Shown here: positions 18,440-26,995 of the stretch, one piece after another
Position numbering within the stretch: the stretch's first letter is position 1
How the letters are laid out: every line of letters begins with the position of its first letter
Source of the DNA: Saprospiraceae bacterium
Lineage (GTDB): Bacteria; Bacteroidota; Bacteroidia; Chitinophagales; Saprospiraceae
NCBI GenBank assembly: GCA_020627785.1
Contig: JAHDGF010000007.1
Span: 61,729-125,728, forward strand
DNA length: 64,000 nt
Reading direction: 5' to 3'
Notes under the pieces: generated by a model
Told to the model about the DNA's origin: nothing
The model's input: only the letters and a program-made list of their open reading frames with translations
The model's database searches: none
Translations under genes and position numbers: made by a program

Positions 18440-18454
18440 AGAAAACTCATCGAT

Positions 18455-20158
18455 ATGTATTTTAATAGTAAAGGAAAAGAAGAAGTAACGTATGATGCCA
18501 TTGTCATAGGTTCGGGTATTAGTGGTGGATGGGCCGCAAAGGAGTTGAGCGAAAAAGGACTAAAGACTTTGGTTCTGGAAAGAGGAAGAAAAGTTAAGCA
18601 CGGAGAATACCCAACTGCAAATCTTGAAACTTGGGATGTTCCAAACCGAGGTAAGCTTTCCCTAGAGGAAATGAAGCACTATGAAAAGCAGAGCCGTACT
18701 GGTTACACGATAAGTGAGTTTTACAAACATTGGTGGGTAAAGGATACGGATCAACCATATGCAGAGGTTAAACCATTTGATTGGATTAGAGGATATCATT
18801 TAGGAGGAAGATCATTGATGTGGGGTCGGCAATCTTATAGATGGTCGGAGATGGATTTTGTAGCTAACGCCAAAGAAGGGATAGCTGTTGATTGGCCAAT
18901 CAGGTATAAGGATCTTGCACCTTGGTATGATTATGTAGAAAGTTTTGCTGGAATCAGCGGACAGAATGAAGGTTTAGAGCAATTACCGGATGGGAAATTT
19001 TTGCCTCCAATGGAGCTGAACTGTGTAGAGCAAAAGGTAAAAACTAAGATGGCAGAAAATTTCAATGATAGAATGCTGACCATCGGTCGAACTGCTCATC
19101 TTACGGAGCCTAAACATAACAGAGGTACTTGTCAGTTTAGAAATCGTTGCATGAGAGGTTGTCCATATGGGGCATACTTTTCTTCATTGGCTTCTACTTT
19201 ACCTGCAGCTGAAGTAACAGGTAACTTAACGATCACAACAAATGCAATTGTCCACTCTATCATATACGATGAGGATACTAAAAAAGCGGTAGGAGTCAGA
19301 GCAAAGGATGCCAATACCTTAGAAGAAAGAGAGTTTTTTGCAAAGGTGATATTCTGTAACGCATCGACGGTAGGTACTACTTCAATTTTAATGAATTCAA
19401 AATCTGATCGTTTTCCAAACGGAATGGGTAATGATAGTGGTGAGCTTGGTCACAATATGATGGATCATCATTTTCATGTAGGAGCCTCTGGTAAAACGGA
19501 TGAGTTTAGAGATAAGTACACCAAGGGTAGAAGACCGAATGGAATTTATATACCAAGATTTAGAAATATTAATAAGGCAACACAGCAAAAAGATTTTATT
19601 AGAGGATATGGATATCAAGGAGGTGGCAGCAGACAAGGCTGGCAGAGAAATGTAAAAGAGCTCGCTTTTGGGCCTAAGTTGAAAGAGTCATTAACGCACC
19701 CAGGCGATTGGAGTTTTGGTTTGCTAGCCTTTGGGGAAATACTTCCTCATCATGACAATAAGATGTATTTGGATTATGATAAAAAAGATAAATGGGGAAT
19801 GCCTACAGTTGTCTTTGATTGTGGTCTAAAGGAAAATGAGATGGCCATGAGAAAGGATATGATGAATTCCGCAGCTGAAATCTGTGAAGCAGCAGGCTTG
19901 AAGAATGTTCAGACCTTTGACACGCGATACGCTTTTGGAAATGGAATACATGAAATGGGGACTGCTCGGATGGGAAAAGATCCTAAGACCTCAGTTTTAA
20001 ATAAATGGAATCAAATTCACGAGGTTAAAAATGTATTTGTTACGGATGGTTCATGCATGACTTCCGCTGCTTGCCAAAATCCGTCCTTAACTTATATGGC
20101 TTTAACTGCAAGAGCGGCTGATTTTGCCGTGAGCGAACTAAAAAAGAAAAATTTATAG
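18455..20158 (+). CDS. GMC-family FAD-dependent oxidoreductase (gluconate 2-dehydrogenase-like large subunit)
   Basis: This 567-residue glucose-methanol-choline oxidoreductase has the FAD-binding dinucleotide motif IGSGISGG near residue 18 (G19, G21, G24), the GGRSLMWGRQSYRW block that packs on FAD, the Cys-rich segment CQFRNRCMRGCPYG, and a C-terminal active-site region with GIHEMGTARMG and SAACQNPSLTYMAL. Members oxidise sugars or sugar acids and pass electrons to a partner. The partner small subunit starts one base after the stop. The protein has no leader of its own and could be carried across the membrane with the Tat-signal small subunit, as in other GMC/small-subunit pairs. Substrate unknown. 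Confidence 0.9.
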   Translation: MYFNSKGKEEVTYDAIVIGSGISGGWAAKELSEKGLKTLVLERGRKVKHGEYPTANLETWDVPNRGKLSLEEMKHYEKQSRTGYTISEFYKHWWVKDTDQPYAEVKPFDWIRGYHLGGRSLMWGRQSYRWSEMDFVANAKEGIAVDWPIRYKDLAPWYDYVESFAGISGQNEGLEQLPDGKFLPPMELNCVEQKVKTKMAENFNDRMLTIGRTAHLTEPKHNRGTCQFRNRCMRGCPYGAYFSSLASTLPAAEVTGNLTITTNAIVHSIIYDEDTKKAVGVRAKDANTLEEREFFAKVIFCNASTVGTTSILMNSKSDRFPNGMGNDSGELGHNMMDHHFHVGASGKTDEFRDKYTKGRRPNGIYIPRFRNINKATQQKDFIRGYGYQGGGSRQGWQRNVKELAFGPKLKESLTHPGDWSFGLLAFGEILPHHDNKMYLDYDKKDKWGMPTVVFDCGLKENEMAMRKDMMNSAAEICEAAGLKNVQTFDTRYAFGNGIHEMGTARMGKDPKTSVLNKWNQIHEVKNVFVTDGSCMTSAACQNPSLTYMALTARAADFAVSELKKKNL

Positions 20159-20159
20159 C

Positions 20160-20717
20160 ATGGATAGAAGAAGAGTTTTAAAGATATCGAGTGCTTTTCT
20201 AGGGTACTCAATTGCTGGAGGAACCGCTGCCGCAGTATTGGGGGGATGTAAAGCTACGGCTGAAGCTAAACCTGCAGATTTAGATTTATTTGATGATAAT
20301 ACTTATCATTTAATTAATGAGTTGACTGAATTGATATTGCCAGCTACGGACACGCCTGGTGCTAAAGATGCCAATGTTGTCAGTTATTTACACGAGCGGA
20401 TCAAGCATTTTTCAACAGAAGAAGAGCAGCAAGCGATTTTTGCTGGATTGAAAATTTTTGACGCTCAGGCAAATGAGAGTTTCAGTAAAAAGTTTATCGA
20501 TCTAAATTCAGAAGAGCGGGTTAAAATACTCGAAAATATGGCTACACAAGCCAAAGAAAACGAGGAACATATATTTAACATCCTGCGTGAAGAGACCATT
20601 GTTGGGTTTTTTACGTCAGAAGTAGGTGCAACAGAGGTATTGAGACATGATCCAATACCGGGGGTATATAATGGGTGCATGGATTATGTAGAAGGTGAGA
20701 TTGTATGGTCTCTTTAA
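20160..20717 (+). CDS. Gluconate 2-dehydrogenase subunit 3 family protein (Tat lipoprotein)
   Basis: This 185-residue small subunit has a Tat-type leader, MDRRRVLKISSAF, then a hydrophobic stretch ending VLGGC (Cys30), suggesting a Tat-exported lipoprotein. The mature part has the family pattern LTELILPATDTPGAKDANV, followed by helices and a C-terminal DPIPGVYNGCMDYVEGEIVW. It is the usual partner of GMC dehydrogenases, thought to anchor or export the flavoprotein. It begins one base after the large subunit's stop, so the two are co-translated. Confidence 0.88.
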   Translation: MDRRRVLKISSAFLGYSIAGGTAAAVLGGCKATAEAKPADLDLFDDNTYHLINELTELILPATDTPGAKDANVVSYLHERIKHFSTEEEQQAIFAGLKIFDAQANESFSKKFIDLNSEERVKILENMATQAKENEEHIFNILREETIVGFFTSEVGATEVLRHDPIPGVYNGCMDYVEGEIVWSL

Positions 20718-20819
20718 AAAATGCATGATTTTTGTAACCTTAGACCTTTTGATGCATTAATTCTTTAGACATCTATTTCTTTAACCGTATTTTAGCATTT
20801 TTAAAAAACAAACTAGAAA

Positions 20820-23090
20820 ATGGCCTTTGATATTGATCTAATTAAAAATCACTATTCGAACATTTCTTCGAAAATTGATAAAGTAAAAGCAAACTTAAAT
20901 AGGCCTTTGACCTTGGCTGAAAAGATCTTATACGCACATTTACATGATGATTCTCCCCTTAAATCATATAACAGAGGTGAAGATTATGTGTTTTTCGCGC
21001 CAGATAGGGTAGCCATGCAAGATGCCACTGCACAGATGGCCTTGTTGCAATTTATGATGGCAGGGAAGAAAAAAGTAGCAGTGCCTTCAACAGTACACTG
21101 TGATCACCTAATTCAAGCAAAAGTAGGTTCTGATCAAGATCTTAAGGGTGCGATTGATATTAACTCTGAGGTTTATGAATTTCTTGAGTCTGTTTCAGAT
21201 AAATATGGTTTGGGCTTTTGGCAGCCAGGGGCTGGAATTATACATCAAGTAGTTCTTGAGAATTATGCTTTCCCTGGTGGAATGATGATTGGTACGGATT
21301 CACACACAGTGAATGCTGGTGGTTTAGGAATGGTAGCGATAGGTGTTGGTGGAGCGGATGCCGTTGATGTAATGGTAGGAATGCCGTGGGAATTAAAGAT
21401 GCCAAAACTAATAGGTGTTAAGTTAAAAGGAAATCTGAATGGTTGGACCTCATCTAAGGATGTGATATTGAAAGTAGCTCAAATTGTAACTGCCAAAGGT
21501 GGTACAGGAGCTATTGTTGAATATTTTGGTGATGGAGCCGTTAATTTATCATGTACTGGAAAAGGTACGATCTGTAATATGGGTGCTGAGATAGGAGCTA
21601 CGACTTCTCTTTTCGGATATGATGAATCAATGAGCCGATATTTAAAGGCTACAGATAGAGCAGATATAGCTGAACTTGCCGATGGTGTCAAAGATTATCT
21701 TACCGGTGATGCAGAATGTTATGCTGATCCAGAAAAGTACTTTGATCAAGTGATAGAGATTGATTTAAATACTTTGGAGCCGCACATAAACGGACCATTT
21801 ACTCCAGATCTTGCGACGCCGATTTCAAAGATGGCAGATGCAGCAGCTGAGAATGACTGGCCAACAGAATTGGAATATTGTTTAATTGGTTCATGTACCA
21901 ATTCATCTTATGAGGATATCACGAGATCTGCATCGATTGCAAGACAGGCGATTGCTAAGGGGATCAAGCCTAAATCTCAATTAACGATTACGCCAGGTTC
22001 AGAGCAAGTAAGATTTACTCTAGAGCGCGATGGTGTCATTAAAGAATTGCAAGAGATGGGAGCTTTGGTTTTTGCCAATGCTTGTGGACCTTGTATCGGA
22101 CAATGGGATAGAGCTGGAGCGAGTAAAAAAGAAAAGAATAGTATCCTGCACTCCTTCAATAGGAACTTTTCAAAAAGAGCAGATGGGAATCCTAATACAC
22201 ATGCCTTTGTTGCTTCTCCAGAAATTGTAACTGCCGTTGCGTTATCTGGAAAGCTTGGTTTTAACCCAATCACTGATACACTTGTTGGAGCAGATGGTCA
22301 AGAGATAAAATTAGATGCACCAACTGGTCACGAATTACCACCTAACGGATTTGATGTAGAAGATGCTGGGTACAATGCACCAGTAGAGGATGGAAGTGGA
22401 GTAGAGGTTAAAGTAAACCCTAGTTCAGAGAGACTTCAGCTATTGACTCCATTTGTACCTATTACTGGAAAGCAATTGCATGGCAATAGAGTTTTGATCA
22501 AAACGAAAGGTAAGTGTACAACAGATCACATCTCAATGGCGGGACCATGGTTAAAATTCAGAGGACACCTTGAGAATATTTCCAACAACTGTTTCATTGG
22601 CGCTATCAACGCTTTTAATGATGAAGCGAATAATGTATTGAATTACGCAGAAGATAAGTACTTACCAGTACCAGACTCTGCTAGAGCCTATCAAAAAGCT
22701 GGTGTAGGAACTGTCGTGTTTGGTGAAGAGAATTATGGTGAGGGATCATCCAGAGAACATGCTGCGATGGAGCCGCGATTTCTGGGAGTTAATGCCGTAA
22801 TTGTAAAGTCATTTGCTAGAATTCATGAAACGAATTTGAAGAAGCAAGGAATGCTAGCTTTGACCTTTATTGATAAGGCAGATTATGAAAAGGTAAGACA
22901 AGATGATGAGGTAACCATCTATGGATTTGAAAACATGGTTCCTGGAGGAACAATGATGATTCACTTACAACACGCAGATGGAACGGAAGATACTTTTGAA
23001 GTTAATCATACGTATAATGATGCTCAGATAGAGTGGGTTAGAAAGGGATCAGCACTAAATAAAATTAGAGCTGATTTTGGAGTGAGTTAA
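20820..23090 (+). CDS. acn: Aconitate hydratase (mitochondrial-type aconitase)
   Basis: This 756-residue TCA-cycle enzyme interconverts citrate and isocitrate through a [4Fe-4S] cluster in the cytoplasm. Cluster ligands are Cys359 (GSCTNSS) and Cys422/Cys425 ([12 protein letters not shown]), at almost the same positions as in the mitochondrial enzyme. Substrate-binding blocks are [13 protein letters not shown], and [17 protein letters not shown] in the swivelling domain. The length fits the mitochondrial-type aconitase of Bacteroidota rather than the roughly 890-residue AcnA. It is a single-gene unit bounded downstream by a bidirectional terminator. Confidence 0.97.
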   Translation: MAFDIDLIKNHYSNISSKIDKVKANLNRPLTLAEKILYAHLHDDSPLKSYNRGEDYVFFAPDRVAMQDATAQMALLQFMMAGKKKVAVPSTVHCDHLIQAKVGSDQDLKGAIDINSEVYEFLESVSDKYGLGFWQPGAGIIHQVVLENYAFPGGMMIGTDSHTVNAGGLGMVAIGVGGADAVDVMVGMPWELKMPKLIGVKLKGNLNGWTSSKDVILKVAQIVTAKGGTGAIVEYFGDGAVNLSCTGKGTICNMGAEIGATTSLFGYDESMSRYLKATDRADIAELADGVKDYLTGDAECYADPEKYFDQVIEIDLNTLEPHINGPFTPDLATPISKMADAAAENDWPTELEYCLIGSCTNSSYEDITRSASIARQAIAKGIKPKSQLTITPGSEQVRFTLERDGVIKELQEMGALVFANACGPCIGQWDRAGASKKEKNSILHSFNRNFSKRADGNPNTHAFVASPEIVTAVALSGKLGFNPITDTLVGADGQEIKLDAPTGHELPPNGFDVEDAGYNAPVEDGSGVEVKVNPSSERLQLLTPFVPITGKQLHGNRVLIKTKGKCTTDHISMAGPWLKFRGHLENISNNCFIGAINAFNDEANNVLNYAEDKYLPVPDSARAYQKAGVGTVVFGEENYGEGSSREHAAMEPRFLGVNAVIVKSFARIHETNLKKQGMLALTFIDKADYEKVRQDDEVTIYGFENMVPGGTMMIHLQHADGTEDTFEVNHTYNDAQIEWVRKGSALNKIRADFGVS

Positions 23091-23109
23091 AAGTATATTA
23101 GATAAATAA

Positions 23110-23146
23110 AAAAAGTCTCCCTTGAAATTTCAAGGGAGACTTTTTT
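23110..23146. terminator. Bidirectional terminator between convergent genes
   Basis: A perfect inverted repeat, GTCTCCCTTGAAA (23115-23127) and TTTCAAGGGAGAC (23128-23140), is flanked by A's on the left and T's on the right. It can end both the aconitase transcript (plus) and the outer-membrane protein transcript (minus). Confidence 0.9.
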
Positions 23147-23166
23147 ATTTATAGATTTTATGTTTT

Positions 23167-23802
23167 CTATGATCGTCTTTTTTTCTTTCCTTTTTTTCTA
23201 CTGGTAGTTTTTCGTCTATCGTCTATTTCTTTTTCATTATTCATTGTTTCGGTATTTCTATTTGATACTCCTCCATTATTTGTTTCAAATCTATAACCTA
23301 TTGCAATCTTTCCAGTTAAATCGAATCCTGGTAAACCTAAGTCTGCATTAAAATTATTAAAAACTCTTGATCCGACACCAAGTCCGAATTCAAATAAAAT
23401 TCTTTTTGAAGAGACGATTTTATATCCTCCAAAGACTCCTGCTTTACCTCTTTTAAATACCGCTAAATTAGAACCTAAATCATCTATAGGTTTATATTGA
23501 ATGTATCTGAAATATGGTCCAATATAAAAACCACTTCTTGGTTGATCTGGATTGAAATAATATTTTCCAATTAATCCAGCGGTGAATCCAGATCCAAATG
23601 AGACTCCTACCGCGCTTGTATTTGTATTTAGGACACCATTCAGTTCAATTCCAATATCTTCATTAATTCCAAATTCCACACTACCTTTTGGATTATAAGC
23701 TAAAATTGCGGCTAAAGGGTTAACACTCACATCAACTTGACTATAAGACAAATGGCTAAATGCTAAGAGAAGTGCAAGGAGAGCTATTCTTAAATTTTTC
23801 AT
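23167..23802 (-). CDS. Small outer-membrane beta-barrel-like protein with basic tail
   Basis: The ATG at 23802 gives a clean signal peptide (MKNLRIALLALLLAFSHLSYSQ); an upstream in-frame ATG at 23835 would add a Lys-rich extension. The 211-residue product alternates hydrophobic and polar residues in strands: SVEFGINEDIGIELNG, GSGFTAGLIGKYYF, SGFYIGPYFRYIQY and KIAIGYRF, typical of an 8-10 strand barrel of the DUF3575/OmpW-like sort. Unusually, the last 30 residues are hydrophilic and end in a Lys/Arg cluster (KKGKKKRRS), which would follow the last strand. No specific function was recognised. Confidence 0.7.
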   Translation of the reverse strand: MKNLRIALLALLLAFSHLSYSQVDVSVNPLAAILAYNPKGSVEFGINEDIGIELNGVLNTNTSAVGVSFGSGFTAGLIGKYYFNPDQPRSGFYIGPYFRYIQYKPIDDLGSNLAVFKRGKAGVFGGYKIVSSKRILFEFGLGVGSRVFNNFNADLGLPGFDLTGKIAIGYRFETNNGGVSNRNTETMNNEKEIDDRRKTTSRKKGKKKRRS

Positions 23803-24054
23803 TGCTTTGTTTTTTTTTAAATATAGTATTATCAACTGTGTTTTTTCAAGTACAATTGGCTCAAGTTCACAGATTTAAGTAAAATATAATGTTTATTATC
23901 ACTTCTTAACAGTCAAAAATTGATTCTTGGGTTATATGTCGGGGAATGTGTTGTTTGGAAGAAGGGTAAAAATTAAATCAATCCAATGGAGCGCCGATTA
24001 TTTAAATGAATCATAACACAATTGTTAGTGGAATAATACCAACTTTGCAAGGAG

Positions 24055-24495
24055 ATGAAAAGAATTGGATTAATCTTAAGTTTTACGGTTTTTGTGAGCC
24101 TTTCATTTGGGCAAACAAACATTTGGAATGACCTATCCATGGTTCAAAAAACCAAAGCATATGATCCCAATTATGGTATAGAGATTGAGGCATTAGAGGC
24201 TGGAATTATCGCCTTACAGCACAACAATAAGGAAATAGAGTTATCAGGATACATCATTCCTTTAACTGGCAAAATTGAGCAAAGTCATTTTATGTTTAGC
24301 CGATATCCTCAGAATATGTGTTTTTTCTGCGGGAAAGCGGGCCCAGAATCAGCCATGCAAGTTTTCACTGCGGAGCAAAAAAAATTAAAATTTAGACAAG
24401 ATAAAATTACCTTAAGAGGTACCTTGCAAGTCAACCATGATGAAGCAAGTGGACTTTTGTACACTTTGCAGAATGCGGTTTTAATCAAAGAATAA
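24055..24495 (+). CDS. Exported CxxC protein with DUF3299-like fold (copy 1)
   Basis: This 146-residue protein has a signal peptide ending near LSFGQ. The core ELSGYIIPLTG, NMCFFCGKAGPESAMQVF and KITLRGTLQVN follows the strand order of DUF3299-like OB-type domains, and the central CFFCG supplies a Cys pair that could bind metal or act in redox. Stop and next start share one base (TAATG), so it is translationally coupled to its paralogue. A near-consensus CAACTTTG box ends 7 nt before the ATG. Function unknown. Confidence 0.65.
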   Translation: MKRIGLILSFTVFVSLSFGQTNIWNDLSMVQKTKAYDPNYGIEIEALEAGIIALQHNNKEIELSGYIIPLTGKIEQSHFMFSRYPQNMCFFCGKAGPESAMQVFTAEQKKLKFRQDKITLRGTLQVNHDEASGLLYTLQNAVLIKE

Positions 24496-24944
24496 TGAGT
24501 AATAAATTAATACGTCTTTCCATCGTTGTTTTGTTGACCGGAATTTTTTCTCAAATCTCTCTGGCTCAAGAAGAAAGTGTATGGAAGAAACTTTCTAAAA
24601 TTACCTACAAGCAAGAATATAATGAGTTATTCGGTTTTAAGGTAGATATCCCAGTGTTTAGTAATCAGATAAAAGAGATGGAAGGAAAGACCATAGAGGT
24701 CAAAGGTTACATTATCCCGATTGAGGGTTATAAATCACACAAGGAATTTATGTTCTCAGCTTTTCCTTACAACATGTGTTTCTTTTGCGGAGGTGCTGGA
24801 CCTGAGACGGTGATGGAGGTTTATGCTTCAGAACCGATTGAATATTCCGCAGAACAGATTCGCATCAAAGGAAAATTGACCTTAAATGCGGATGATATAA
24901 ATAGGATGATGTATATCCTGGAAGATGTCGAAATGATAGAATAA
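24495..24944 (+). CDS. Exported CxxC protein with DUF3299-like fold (copy 2)
   Basis: This 149-residue paralogue of the preceding gene has the same architecture: signal peptide ending ISLAQ, then EVKGYIIPIEG, NMCFFCGGAGPETVMEVY and QIRIKGKLTLN. The Cys pair and the GPE motif are strictly kept in both copies, suggesting a functional metal or thiol site. The two may form a heterodimer or act on two steps. The stop lies 14 nt from the stop of the convergent RNase HI gene. Confidence 0.65.
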   Translation: MSNKLIRLSIVVLLTGIFSQISLAQEESVWKKLSKITYKQEYNELFGFKVDIPVFSNQIKEMEGKTIEVKGYIIPIEGYKSHKEFMFSAFPYNMCFFCGGAGPETVMEVYASEPIEYSAEQIRIKGKLTLNADDINRMMYILEDVEMIE

Positions 24945-24958
24945 GATCTAATAGCTCT

Positions 24959-25588
24959 TTACTTTCTTCCAAAATCAGCTGGAATTTCTCCCCATCTTTT
25001 TGTTTCCCATTTTTTTAAGGGATTGCTATAGTCATTTTTCTTTAGCCAATCCTCCGCTCGCAGGATCATTTCATGGATCAATGCGGTATCCTTATTTCTT
25101 TTAAGCGTTGTTTTTACTTTTTTATTTCTAATCCAAGCCATGGCAGTTCTTGAATCTGTATAGATGACTACATCTTGATTATTTTGGAAAAGAGCTAGCG
25201 CATGTACAATGGCTAAAAATTCGCCGATGTTATTTGTTCCATGAAGATAAGGACCCTGCCTAAACAACTCTATTTTTGAAAAGGTCTCAACGCCGCGATA
25301 TTCCATTTTGCCAGGATTACCACTACATGCTGCATCAACAGTGATGCTATTGTCAATAATTTCATCACCAAATTGATCAAGGTCAATGGTGCTTGCTTTT
25401 TCTTTTTTCTCTACTGCTGCGTAATAATTGCCGGCGTAGGCTGCTTCAGCTTCTTTTTTAGATTTGTATGATTTGTATTTTGCGCCAGCGTAACCTTTAA
25501 TGTACTTTTGGCATTCATTCCAAGTTTCAAAGATTCCGGTTTGGCGGCCTTCCCATACAACGTAATATTTTTTCTTATTTTTCGCCAC
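24959..25588 (-). CDS. rnhA: Ribonuclease HI with N-terminal viroplasmin (Cauli_VI) domain
   Basis: This 209-residue enzyme cleaves RNA in RNA-DNA hybrids. Residues 5-55 form the hybrid-binding Cauli_VI domain seen in eukaryotic RNase H1 and many Bacteroidota (YYVVWEGRQTGIFETWNEC; YKSYKSKKEAEAAY). The RNase H core follows, with catalytic acids in ITVDAACSGNPG, TNNIGEFLA and YTDSRTAMAW. The final acidic residue is probably in the C-terminal IPADFGRK, the variant used by this subfamily. It is divergent from the TatD gene. Confidence 0.93.
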   Translation of the reverse strand: MAKNKKKYYVVWEGRQTGIFETWNECQKYIKGYAGAKYKSYKSKKEAEAAYAGNYYAAVEKKEKASTIDLDQFGDEIIDNSITVDAACSGNPGKMEYRGVETFSKIELFRQGPYLHGTNNIGEFLAIVHALALFQNNQDVVIYTDSRTAMAWIRNKKVKTTLKRNKDTALIHEMILRAEDWLKKNDYSNPLKKWETKRWGEIPADFGRK

Positions 25589-25659
25589 TATTTAAATCTT
25601 GGGTTTTTAAGAATGTTGATTTTAAGCTTGAAGTAAACAAAATCTAAAATAAATTAGTC

Positions 25660-26430
25660 ATGTACATAGATTCTCACGCACATCTTTATGTTGATCAATT
25701 TAAGGAGGACATTGATGAGGTTATCTCCCGTGCCCTAGCGTCGAATGTACAAAAAATATTTTTACCCAATATTGATTCTAGATCTACTGAATCCATGTTT
25801 GCATTGGCCGATAAATACCCAGAAGTATGTTATCCTATGATGGGTTTACATCCGTGTTCGGTTAAGGGAAATTATAAGGAAGAATTGGATCATATTCTTG
25901 AAGTCAAGAAGGAACGAAAAATCTATGGGGTAGGAGAGCTTGGTATTGATTTATACTGGGATAAAACTTTTACTGAGCAACAAGTGGATGCATTTAGAAC
26001 TCAAATTGAATGGGCCATTGAATGGAAGCTACCGATCATCATACATTCTCGCGATGCACTGCATTTAACGATACCTATTGTAGAAGAAATGCAACATGAA
26101 AATTTAACAGGAGTATTTCATTGTTTTACGGGTACGATAGAAGAGGCAGAACGCATTCAGAAGGTAGGTTTTTATTTAGGTGTAGGTGGTGTAAGTACCT
26201 TTAAAAATGGTGGCATGGATAAGACCTTACCTTCCATTGATATGAATCATTTAATTCTGGAAACTGATAGTCCTTACTTAGCGCCTAAACCATACCGTGG
26301 TAAAAGGAATGAGTCTTCTTATATACCGATCGTTGCAGAAAGGGTTGCAGAACTGAAAGAACTTTCGATTGAAAAAGTAATGGCTATAACAACGATTAAT
26401 TCTCAGCGATTGTTTGCGTCGGCATTTTAG
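25660..26430 (+). CDS. TatD family metal-dependent hydrolase (DNase)
   Basis: This 256-residue TIM-barrel metallohydrolase binds metal through DSHAHL (H6, H8), VGELGIDLYW, IIHSRDA, FHCFTG and ETDSPYLAPKPYRGKRNES, all in the expected order. Family members act as 3'-5' exonucleases or other phosphoesterases in the cytoplasm. The last 35 bases overlap, tail to tail, the convergent lipocalin-like gene, so both C-termini are encoded in the same DNA. Confidence 0.93.
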   Translation: MYIDSHAHLYVDQFKEDIDEVISRALASNVQKIFLPNIDSRSTESMFALADKYPEVCYPMMGLHPCSVKGNYKEELDHILEVKKERKIYGVGELGIDLYWDKTFTEQQVDAFRTQIEWAIEWKLPIIIHSRDALHLTIPIVEEMQHENLTGVFHCFTGTIEEAERIQKVGFYLGVGGVSTFKNGGMDKTLPSIDMNHLILETDSPYLAPKPYRGKRNESSYIPIVAERVAELKELSIEKVMAITTINSQRLFASAF

Positions 26431-26914
26431 TAAATTTTAATCTTAGTCTTGCATTTTCTTCTTCCACAGGTTTGACCACTAGAGTGTCTTCTAAAAAGCT
26501 AAATTTTCTCCTGGAAATTTCTCCCCATTCATTTGGGTTTGAATGTGCTAGTTTGGTATGACTTACAATGGAGCTGTCAAGATCAATGGTGTAGCTTCCT
26601 GAGTAATTATAATTTTGAGAGATGTATTTTAATTGTTCAAGCTGCATGGTGTCCGTGAAGTTTTTGAATTTCAAGTCTGTGCTAGCGTAGTTTTTCGGCG
26701 CTAGATGTAATGACATATATCCTGAAGGATTGTATAAAAGATATCCTGTCATTCCTTGACGCCATTCGCTCCACTGATTAGTTTCAGCAGATTTGATTTC
26801 CATCAAATGTAGTTTCCACATTCCCCAAATTTTACTTTCTGGACTTAGATTATTTTTTTGCTCGCAGGCAAATATGAGTGTCGTAAAAATAAGGGCTATC
26901 ATTATTTGTTTCAT
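26396..26914 (-). CDS. Lipocalin-like lipoprotein
   Basis: The ATG at 26914 was preferred over the one at 26935 because MKQIMIALIFTTLIFAC is a compact lipoprotein leader. The 172-residue product has a lipocalin-like start (IWGMWKLHLMEI) and strands such as GYLLYNPSGYMSLHL, SGSYTIDLDSSIVSH and LVVKPV, as in Lipocalin_5 family proteins. It probably binds a small hydrophobic ligand at the envelope. It overlaps the end of the TatD gene by 35 bp. Confidence 0.72.
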   Translation of the reverse strand: MKQIMIALIFTTLIFACEQKNNLSPESKIWGMWKLHLMEIKSAETNQWSEWRQGMTGYLLYNPSGYMSLHLAPKNYASTDLKFKNFTDTMQLEQLKYISQNYNYSGSYTIDLDSSIVSHTKLAHSNPNEWGEISRRKFSFLEDTLVVKPVEEENARLRLKFTKMPTQTIAEN

Positions 26915-26941
26915 GTGGTCTAGCTTGTGTGCCACAAAAAT

Positions 26942-26970
26942 AAAAAAGGGGAAGACAATTGCCTCCCCCT
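26942..26970 (-). terminator. Intrinsic terminator of the M43 metalloprotease gene
   Basis: Read on the minus strand, AGGGGGAGGC pairs with GTCTTCCCCT around the loop AATT, followed by a run of T (the A tract at 26942-26947 on the plus strand). It sits 26 nt after the protease stop codon. Confidence 0.85.
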
Positions 26971-26995
26971 TATAGTCAATGATTTAGTAATTCAA

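Noticed and set aside
21977..22273. 98-residue minus-strand frame inside aconitase
   Set aside because: It is antisense to the cluster-ligand region of aconitase, with no recognisable domain.
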